DNA from: an uncultured Oscillospiraceae bacterium
Lineage (GTDB): Bacteria > Bacillota > Clostridia > Oscillospirales > Oscillospiraceae
Length of the DNA stretch: 27,185 bases
Direction: 5' to 3'
NCBI GenBank assembly: GCA_958423465.1
Contig: CATZRD010000033.1
Span: 1 to 27,185, forward strand
Made by a program: the position numbers and the translations under genes. Below the pieces are notes generated by a model, which was not told the DNA's origin, searched no databases, and was given only the letters and a program-made list of their open reading frames with translations. Shown here one piece after another: positions 22,316-27,185 of this stretch; the first letter of the stretch is position 1, and each line of letters starts with the position of its first letter.

Positions 22316-23163
22316 AAGATCATATTCATGCCAAAGGGACAGATATTGCCGTCGTTTCCAGCGGCGATGAGAACGACTACATCTCCCTGACAGATATTGC
22401 ACGCTATAAGAGCGACGCCCCGGATGATGTGATCAAGAATTGGATGCGGAACCGGGACACAATTGAATTTCTGGGGTTATGGGAGCAGCTCAACAATCCG
22501 GAATTTAAACCCGTCGAATTCGACGGGTTTAGGATCCAGGCTGGGTCTAACACGTTTACCATGTCTCCGAAAAAGTGGGTTGACGCGACCAGCGCAATCG
22601 GGATCTTTTCTAAAGCTGGGAGATATGGCGGTACATTTGCGCACAGGGATATTGCTTTCGAGTTTGCCTCCTGGATTTCTGCTGAGTTCAAGCTATACAT
22701 CATCAAGGACTACCAGCGGCTAAAGGCGGATGAAAACAGCCGGCTTGCCCTTGGCTGGAATCTCAACCGGACACTGGCCAAAATCAATTATCGGATCCAT
22801 ACCGATGCGATCAAGGATATGCTGATCCCTCCGGACATCACCCCACAACGTCAGAGCTTTACTTTTGCCAGCGAGGCTGATGTCCTGAATGTAGCCCTGT
22901 TCGGCATCACCGCAAAAGAATGGAGGCAGGCACACCCTGACAGCCCAGGCAACATCCGCGATGAGGCAAGCCTTCACCAGTTGATTGTTCTGGCAAACCT
23001 GGAGAGCATTAATGCAGAGCTGATCCGGCAGGGCGTTCCCCAAAGTGAGCGCTTGCTGCGGCTCAACGCCAGTGCAATACAAATGATGAAATCCCTGGTG
23101 GGAGACCACAGGATTGAAATGCTGGAGGGTCAGCCAGATGCAGGATATGGACAAGATTATTGA
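22294..23163 (+). CDS. KilA-N domain protein
   Basis: 289 residues from ATG 22294 with AAGGAG upstream. The KilA-N DNA-binding domain covers about 20-150 (YISLTDIARYKSDAPDDVIK, NWMRNRDTIEFLGLWE, SPKKWVDATSAIGIFSKAGR, FAHRDIAFEFASWISAEFKL), followed by a helical C-terminal part. KilA-N proteins are typical of phages and other mobile DNA, and Firmicutes versions of this length are common in islands. The gene contains a perfect 26-bp palindrome at 22506-22531. The next gene begins 26 bases before its stop. The target and regulatory effect are unknown. Confidence 0.88.
   Translation: MASKKPMKDHIHAKGTDIAVVSSGDENDYISLTDIARYKSDAPDDVIKNWMRNRDTIEFLGLWEQLNNPEFKPVEFDGFRIQAGSNTFTMSPKKWVDATSAIGIFSKAGRYGGTFAHRDIAFEFASWISAEFKLYIIKDYQRLKADENSRLALGWNLNRTLAKINYRIHTDAIKDMLIPPDITPQRQSFTFASEADVLNVALFGITAKEWRQAHPDSPGNIRDEASLHQLIVLANLESINAELIRQGVPQSERLLRLNASAIQMMKSLVGDHRIEMLEGQPDAGYGQDY
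22506..22531. repeat. Perfect 26-bp palindrome within the KilA-N gene
   Basis: TAAACCCGTCGAA followed at once by its exact reverse complement, with no spacer and an EcoRI-type GAATTC centre. It encodes KPVEFDGF within the KilA-N domain. Palindromes of this length without a gap are rare by chance and can act as operators or form cruciforms. Confidence 0.9.
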
Positions 23164-23446
23164 CGAGCTGACTTTAATGCTTTTGTATCTGACTTCTTGG
23201 CAGGAATGCCCTACCGAAGAGATTCGGCATAAACCGATCCGAACGGCCGAGAAGCTCCGCCTGACCTGGAAGGGCCACGACCGCAGCGCGCTGAGCCGGT
23301 TGGATGCGGCGGGGCTGGTACTTAATGACTGTGGAAAAGCTCCTATACGAATTAGCCAAGACGGGGAGGCGCGTGCGCGAGATTTGCTCCGGCAGTATGG
23401 CATTTCCTGTGCGGACGCTTCCACCACCCAGCTGGAGGAACACTGA
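23138..23446 (+). CDS. DUF6429 family protein
   Basis: 102 residues; ATG 23138 is chosen because GGAGGG lies about 10 nt before it (23114 and 23147 are alternatives). It overlaps the end of the KilA-N gene. The sequence IDELTLMLLYLTSWQE, followed by RLTWKGHDRSALSRLDAAGL and a C-terminal helix (DGEARARDLLRQYGI), is the DUF6429 pattern, probably a small winged-helix-like fold. The function is unknown. The stop overlaps the next ATG (TGATG), so it is coupled to the zinc-ribbon gene. Confidence 0.8.
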   Translation: MQDMDKIIDELTLMLLYLTSWQECPTEEIRHKPIRTAEKLRLTWKGHDRSALSRLDAAGLVLNDCGKAPIRISQDGEARARDLLRQYGISCADASTTQLEEH

Positions 23447-23793
23447 TGAGCAGTAAACGGGTCTGCCCCAATTGTGGCCGGAAGATGAAGCAACAGTTTA
23501 TCGGTCTGTTCCACTGCAAATGCGGACTCAGTTGGAAAAGAGATATCGGCTTTTTTGAACGGACTCCAAATATGGTGTTTGCATTGGAAAGAATACAGGC
23601 AGGCAAAAAGGTGAATGAGCCCCGCTTTTCGAACTATTTTATCGAAAAGCGGGGCTCATCGTATGCGGAAAGCCTTGTGACAAGGGGCTTTCCGCTTCTT
23701 GCATCTCCTAATTTGTTTTTCAAAATTTCTCAAACGGAAAAACAATATTTTTATATCGGTCAGAAATTTAGACATCATTTTCCGATAAAATAG
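23446..23793 (+). CDS. Small zinc-ribbon protein with aberrant C-terminal extension
   Basis: The first about 55 residues are a compact zinc ribbon: CPNCGRKMKQQF, then FHCKCGLSWKRDIGFFERTP, giving two CxxC/CxC pairs. The normal body seems to end near AGKKVNEP. From there the frame enters two strong hairpins (23615-23695) and IS-derived AT-rich DNA, adding about 55 residues of unlikely sequence up to the TAA at 23791-23793. The original 3' end was probably lost or altered at this junction. The function is unknown; the gene is coupled to DUF6429 and KilA-N. Confidence 0.65.
   Translation: MSSKRVCPNCGRKMKQQFIGLFHCKCGLSWKRDIGFFERTPNMVFALERIQAGKKVNEPRFSNYFIEKRGSSYAESLVTRGFPLLASPNLFFKISQTEKQYFYIGQKFRHHFPIK
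23615..23695 (+). terminator. Two consecutive strong hairpins
   Basis: The first is a perfect 18-bp stem, ATGAGCCCCGCTTTTCGA 23615-23632 with 23642-23659, loop of 9. The second has GCGGAAAGCC 23665-23674 paired with 23686-23695 and ends in TTCTTGC. The second looks like a terminator. The first lies inside the zinc-ribbon reading frame and may be an older terminator left behind after loss of the stop codon. Confidence 0.6.
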
Positions 23794-23880
23794 GTTTGTA
23801 AGCATCTTCAAATGCTTGTGGTGTCCTATAATTCAGCGTTTGGTGAGGCCGTACTTCATTGTAGAAGCGAATATACCGTG
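23768..23880 (-). pseudogene. C-terminal remnant of an IS3-family transposase
   Basis: On the minus strand the last about 36 codons of an IS3/IS150-type transposase are intact (RYIRFYNEVRPHQTLNYRTP, ending ILSENDV, stop complement at 23768-23770). The Y(I/L)..YN..R.H..L.Y.TP motif is the standard end of the integrase domain. Everything before, including the DDE residues, is gone. The IS256 fragment begins exactly where this sequence stops. The AT-rich DNA at about 23700-23767 may be the element's terminal region. Confidence 0.85.
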
Positions 23881-24497
23881 AGGTTCTTGGTGCCGCCGAG
23901 GGGATGAAAGAGGACAAGTCCAGCTGGGTCAGCTTCTTCCAGTGGCTGCGCGGCCGCGGCCTGGACGGGGTTAAACTGGTGGTTGGAGACAAATGCCTTG
24001 GTATGCTGGAAGCTGTGGGAGAAGTATTCCCAGAGGCCAAGTACCAGCGGTGTACTGTGCACTTCTACCGCAATGTGTTCTCCGTAACGCCTCGCTCCAA
24101 GGTGAAGCTGGTGGCAAAGATGCTCAAAGCGATCCATGCTCAGGAGAGCAAGAAAGCTGCCCGGGAGAAAGCCAAAGCCGTGGTGGAGCAACTGCGCTCT
24201 ATGAAGTTGAAAGAGGCCGCCAAGAAGGTGGAGGATGGCATTGAGGAAACGCTGACTTACTGCGATTTTCCCAGCGAACACTGGACTCGCATCCGTACCA
24301 ATAACGTCATTGAACGGCTCAACCGGGAGATCCGCCGCCGCACTCGTGTAGTGGGCAGTTTCCCAGACGGCAACTCCGCCCTCATGCTGGTCTGTGCCCG
24401 GCTGCGCCATGTGGCCGGCACCCAGTGGGGCAACAAGAAGTACATGAACATGAAGCACCTGGAGGCTGCCCTTGAGGACGCCTCCATTGCTGGCTGA
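23871..24497 (+). pseudogene. IS256-family (mutator-type) transposase, 5' half missing
   Basis: An open frame begins at the junction with the IS3 scar (an in-frame TAG at 23862 lies before it). It encodes the C-terminal about 207 residues of an IS256 transposase, starting YREVLGAAEGMKEDKSSW. The second catalytic Asp (LVVGDKCLGMLEAV), the QRCTVHFYRNVFS block and the catalytic Glu (RTNNVIERLNREIRRRTRVV) are all present. The N-terminal half with the first catalytic Asp is missing, so the enzyme cannot be active. An internal ATG at 23904 could be called as a start, but no ribosome binding site supports it. Confidence 0.9.
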
Positions 24498-24553
24498 CTT
24501 CTCTCATGCCAGGGCCTGCAAACCATTTTGCGAAAATTCCTTGACACTACCCC
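23871..24553 (+). mobile_element. Truncated IS256-family element
   Basis: Consists of the transposase 3' half and its 3' flank. The right end has the usual IS256-type terminal sequence (TTTTGCGAAAATTCCTTGAC followed by ACTACCCC, about 24526-24553). The left half is lost at the IS3 boundary, so no paired inverted repeat or target duplication remains next to it. Confidence 0.75.
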
Positions 24554-24610
24554 ACCGTCCAGAAGGCCGGATCTTCCGGGCTGTAAATATCCAGATTGAT
24601 CTAGCACTTC

Positions 24611-24645
24611 AAAAAGGCGTCCATCTTCGGGTGGACGTCTTTTTT
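24611..24645 (+). terminator. Intrinsic terminator with UUCG loop
   Basis: AAAAAGGCGTCCATC pairs across a TTCG tetraloop (24626-24629) with GGTGGACGTC and TTTTTT. It is likely the terminator of a gene lost when the mobile DNA arrived. It insulates the AzlC gene from transcription coming out of the IS scar. Confidence 0.85.
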
Positions 24646-24710
24646 CGTTCCGGCGGCGGGAAACGCCGGTCCAGACATCATCTGCCGCTCCGTTCAGGGA
24701 GGATCAACGT

Positions 24711-25436
24711 ATGAATCGCAGCACATCCTGTTACCGCGCCGGCGTGCGGGACGGGATGCCCATTGGACTGGGCTACTTCGCCGTGGCCTTCACCCTGGGC
24801 ATCGCCGCCAAAAACGCCGGATTTTCCCCCTTTCAGGCCATGATGGAGAGCCTGCTCAACAACGCCAGCGCCGGGGAGTACGCCGTCTTTTCCCTGGTGG
24901 CCGCGGGAGCCTCCTACTGGGAGGTGGCGGTGATGACCCTGGTGGCCAACGCCCGGTATCTGCTGATGAGCTGCTCCCTCAGCCAGAAGCTGGCGCCGGA
25001 CACGTCCCTGGGCCACCGGATGCTCCTGGCCTTCGACGTCACCGACGAGATCTTCGGCATCTCCATCGCCGTCCCCGGGCGGCTGGACCCCCGGTACACC
25101 TACGGAGCCATGTCGGTGGCCATCCCCGGCTGGGCCCTGGGCACCTTTCTGGGGGTAGTGGTGGGGAACGCCCTGCCCCCCCGCCTGGTCAGCGCCCTCA
25201 GCGTAGGGCTGTACGGGATGTTTCTGGCCATCATCGTGCCGCCCGCCAAAAAGGACCGGGTGGTGCTGGGCCTGGTGGCGGTGAGCTTTATTTTCAGCTT
25301 CGCCGCCGAACGCCTGCCCCTGTTGGCGGGCATCTCCGCCGGGACCCGGACCATTATCCTCACCGTGGTCATCGCCCTGGCGGCCGCGGTGCTCTTCCCG
25401 GTGCGGGATGAGGAGGAAGGAGGAGAGGCGTTATGA
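24711..25436 (+). CDS. azlC: AzlC family branched-chain amino acid exporter, large subunit
   Basis: 241 residues from ATG 24711 with GGGAGG upstream. The start (YRAGVRDGMPIGLGYFAVAF, then TLGIAAKNAGFSPFQAMMES) and the segment VANARYLLMSCSLSQKL are characteristic of AzlC. Six or so membrane segments fit the family length. With AzlD it forms a membrane exporter of branched-chain amino acids and analogues such as 4-azaleucine. The AzlD start overlaps its stop (ATGA). The high GC and lack of mobile signs mark a return to core chromosome. Confidence 0.94.
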   Translation: MNRSTSCYRAGVRDGMPIGLGYFAVAFTLGIAAKNAGFSPFQAMMESLLNNASAGEYAVFSLVAAGASYWEVAVMTLVANARYLLMSCSLSQKLAPDTSLGHRMLLAFDVTDEIFGISIAVPGRLDPRYTYGAMSVAIPGWALGTFLGVVVGNALPPRLVSALSVGLYGMFLAIIVPPAKKDRVVLGLVAVSFIFSFAAERLPLLAGISAGTRTIILTVVIALAAAVLFPVRDEEEGGEAL

Positions 25437-25735
25437 ATATCTGGCTGTACATCGCCGTATCCGCCGCCGTGTCCTACGCCATCCGGGTGACGCCCCTGGT
25501 GCTGATCCGGCGGGAGATCAAAAACCGTACCCTGCGCTCCTTCCTCTACTATGTCCCCTATGTGACGCTGGCGGTCATGACCTTCCCAGCCATCGTGGAG
25601 GCCACCCAGAGTCCCTTAGCGGGCCTGCTGGCCCTGGCAGCGGGGATCCTGCTGGCCTGGCGGGGCGGCAGCCTCTTTCTGGTGGCCGTGGCCTGCTGTC
25701 TGGTGGTGCTGGTCTCTGAATTCTTCCTGGTGTGA
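25433..25735 (+). CDS. azlD: AzlD family branched-chain amino acid exporter, small subunit
   Basis: 100 residues with three to four membrane segments. ATG 25433 overlaps the AzlC stop. RVTPLVLIRREIKNRTLRSF and FLYYVPYVTLAVMTFPAI are the conserved AzlD parts. It is the obligate small partner of AzlC in the membrane. Confidence 0.92.
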   Translation: MNIWLYIAVSAAVSYAIRVTPLVLIRREIKNRTLRSFLYYVPYVTLAVMTFPAIVEATQSPLAGLLALAAGILLAWRGGSLFLVAVACCLVVLVSEFFLV

Positions 25736-25760
25736 CCGGGATCTGTGCGGGAGGCTTCCG

Positions 25761-26339
25761 ATGAAATACGCGCTTCCTGTGATCGACATGCAAAACGGGT
25801 TCCTGAACCCCCAGTCCCCCCTGTGCATCAAAGGGGCCAGAGCCACGGTGCCCGCCTGCGCCGCCGCCATCGCCGCCTGCCGGACGGCGGGGACGCCGGT
25901 GGTCTTTGTCAATCGGGCCTACCGCGCCGACGGCAGCGACGTGGAGCACACCCGCCGGGCAGTGTGGGCCGCCGGGGGCAAGCCTCTGACCCCCGGCAGC
26001 ACCGGCCCCCTCTCCGTGGAAAATCCCCCGGAGTTTGGCCGTCAGCCCACGGACTACGAGATCGTCAAGCCCCGGTACTCCGCCTTTTTCCAGACGCCGC
26101 TGGATCTGCTGCTCCGGCGGCTGGGGGTGACCGGCGTTCTGCTGGCGGGGACCACCACCCCCAACTGCGTCCGAACCACCTGCTACGACGCCATCTCCCT
26201 GGACTACCGGGCGGTGGTGCTCTCCGACTGCTGCTCCTCCAACACCGAGGAGATCCAGCGGGCCAACCTGCTGGACATGGCCAACATCGGGGCGCTCATC
26301 CGGGAAAGCCGGGACCTGCCCGCCATCTTGGCGGAGTGA
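25761..26339 (+). CDS. Isochorismatase-like cysteine hydrolase
   Basis: 192 residues from ATG 25761 with GGGAGG upstream. The catalytic triad of the family is present: Asp9 (VIDMQNGF), Lys103 (IVKPRYSAFF) and Cys136 (TTTPNCVRTTCYDA). The residues before Cys form the usual cis-peptide loop. Relatives hydrolyse isochorismate, nicotinamide, ureidoacrylate or other amides; the precise substrate is not evident. It starts 25 bases after AzlD and probably belongs to that operon. A strong hairpin terminator ends the unit. Confidence 0.92.
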   Translation: MKYALPVIDMQNGFLNPQSPLCIKGARATVPACAAAIAACRTAGTPVVFVNRAYRADGSDVEHTRRAVWAAGGKPLTPGSTGPLSVENPPEFGRQPTDYEIVKPRYSAFFQTPLDLLLRRLGVTGVLLAGTTTPNCVRTTCYDAISLDYRAVVLSDCCSSNTEEIQRANLLDMANIGALIRESRDLPAILAE

Positions 26340-26352
26340 GCATTCAGGAAAA

Positions 26353-26382
26353 CGTCCCCGGCGGGAGTTCCCGCCGGGGACG
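26353..26382. terminator. Bidirectional terminator between convergent genes
   Basis: CGTCCCCGGCGGG 26353-26365 pairs perfectly with 26370-26382 over a 4-nt loop. It lies between the isochorismatase stop (26339) and the end of the minus-strand gene (26385). T runs are weak on both sides, but position and stem strength fit a shared terminator. Confidence 0.7.
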
Positions 26383-26384
26383 CT

Positions 26385-26597
26385 TCACTCTTTCGGCTTT
26401 TTCCGCTTCCACTTTTCCGCCGCCCGCTCCATGCGCCCGGCCTCCTTCCGGCTCAGGCCCTGGGCGATCTGGGGATACCGGTTCTCCGTGCCGTTGGTGG
26501 CCTGGACCTCGTAGGTCCCGTACTTGTTGATCACGTCGTCCACGCTGTCGGGCCAGCCGGGCTTTCGCTCCGGGGGCATACTCTTGTGCTCCGCCAT
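26385..26597 (-). CDS. Small hydrophilic protein of unknown function
   Basis: 70 residues from the ATG whose 5' base is 26597, chosen because GGAGG lies 8 nt before it; a GTG at 26606 is inside the ribosome site. The sequence has a conserved-looking centre (DSVDDVINKYGTYEVQATNG, then NRYPQIAQGLSRKEAGRMER) and a strongly basic end (KWKRKKPKE). No signal peptide, membrane segment or known domain is seen. The basic tail hints at nucleic acid or membrane-surface binding. It is encoded 43 bases downstream of the SpoIID-type gene in the same direction, so it may share its transcript. Confidence 0.75.
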   Translation of the reverse strand: MAEHKSMPPERKPGWPDSVDDVINKYGTYEVQATNGTENRYPQIAQGLSRKEAGRMERAAEKWKRKKPKE

Positions 26598-26639
26598 ACC
26601 CGTCACCTCCGTCCCCAGTATGCCCCGAAACCGCCGGTT

Positions 26640-27185
26640 TCAGCCGGGGAGCGGCTCCGATCCGCTCTGTTCCAGCCGCCGGGGCCGGTACTGGTCCACG
26701 GTGGTGTCGGTATAGTACCAGGCCAGGATCTCCCGGTAGTCCATGCCGTCCCCGGCCAGCACGTTGGCCCCGTACTGGCTCATGCCCACGCCGTGGCCGT
26801 AGCCGGTGACGGAGAACACCACCTGGTCCCCGGGGAAGGACAGGGTGAAGCAGGCGCTGCGCAGGCCCAGAATGGTCCGCAGGCGGCTGCCGCTGACGGA
26901 CACGCCTCCCACCGCCAGACTGGTGACGGCGCCGTTTTCCTGGACCTTCATGTTGGTGAACCAGTCGGAGGGGCTGCCCGACAGGTCCGCTTCCGGCAGG
27001 GCGTTCAGCAGCAGCTCCTTCAGCTCTCCCGCCGGAAAGGACGCCTGAGACCGGTAGTTCGGCACTGTGTCCTCGTTTTCCGGAGACTCCACGCTCTGGA
27101 GATAGGGCAGGGACTGGCTCCACACGGCGGCGGCGTCCTGGGTCCTGCCGGCGGAGGAGGAGTGGAACACCGCCAGCACCGGCTC
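26640..27185 (-). CDS. SpoIID/LytB-domain protein, 5' part outside window
   Basis: The frame is open to the right edge, so only the C-terminal 181 residues are visible (EPVLAVFHSSSAGRTQDAAA onward, stop at 26640). VLAVFHSSSAGRT and GYGHGVGMSQYGANVLAGDG are hallmarks of the SpoIID/LytB fold. SpoIID is a lytic transglycosylase that trims peptidoglycan during engulfment of the forespore, acting outside the mother-cell membrane; relatives act in cell separation. The visible part does not distinguish the sporulation enzyme from a paralogue. The gene supports a spore-forming Firmicute host. Confidence 0.88.
   Translation of the reverse strand, partial: EPVLAVFHSSSAGRTQDAAAVWSQSLPYLQSVESPENEDTVPNYRSQASFPAGELKELLLNALPEADLSGSPSDWFTNMKVQENGAVTSLAVGGVSVSGSRLRTILGLRSACFTLSFPGDQVVFSVTGYGHGVGMSQYGANVLAGDGMDYREILAWYYTDTTVDQYRPRRLEQSGSEPLPG

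Noticed and set aside
1..27185. CRISPR arrays, tRNA and rRNA genes
   Set aside because: No spaced direct repeats, cloverleaf with CCA-type end, or rRNA core sequence was seen by eye anywhere in the window.

Overview
The window looks like chromosome from a spore-forming, GC-rich gut Clostridium relative, most likely Oscillospiraceae (Flavonifractor/Lawsonibacter/Pseudoflavonifractor-like). Supporting points are the SpoIID-type gene at the right edge, SLH surface anchoring, the GC-rich codon use, and the set of large serine recombinases with SHOCT and HTH partners that is common in Clostridia mobile elements. This assignment is by inference; there is no rRNA or tRNA gene to confirm it.

Left part (1-12048): a cell-surface region. 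It opens in an AT-rich, cut-off radical SAM gene of the kind found in capsule/glycan clusters. Composition then jumps to GC-rich after about 1020. Next come two overlapping, unrecognised membrane proteins (1161-4673; the second carries an apparent 1-base frameshift near 2720), a short ORF in a strongly structured leader, and a secreted SLH-domain protein (4900-6822). A hairpin-rich gap leads into a three-gene polysaccharide operon: O-antigen ligase/polymerase-like protein, undecaprenyl-phosphate sugar phosphotransferase, and a GT4 glycosyltransferase.

Middle part (12049-24553): an accessory island. It begins with a frameshifted tail of an acetyl-CoA hydrolase/CoA-transferase gene and a terminator, then a small HTH regulator, about 450 bp of hairpin-rich non-coding DNA, and a SHOCT mini-protein. 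A tightly coupled run follows: large serine recombinase, recombinase-like protein without catalytic domain, second large serine recombinase, metallophosphoesterase. After a terminator comes a DNA-damage cassette (AlkZ-related protein, Y-family polymerase, YolD-like protein) with a possible LexA-type box at its promoter. A truncated DUF1016 protein, a low-molecular-weight tyrosine phosphatase, a KilA-N protein (whose gene holds a perfect 26-bp palindrome), a DUF6429 protein and a zinc-ribbon protein follow. The island ends in nested scars of IS3- and IS256-family elements.

Right part (24554-27185): ordinary chromosome. It has a terminator, the AzlC/AzlD branched-chain amino acid exporter pair, an isochorismatase-like hydrolase, a bidirectional terminator, and on the minus strand a small unknown protein and the 3' part of a SpoIID/LytB-domain gene.

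The features most worth checking are the composition mosaic inside the first recombinase (DNA-binding part apparently swapped), the catalytic-domain-less recombinase coupled between two active ones with a phosphoesterase behind them, the structured non-coding region at 12919-13375, and the uncharacterised membrane pair upstream of the SLH protein.
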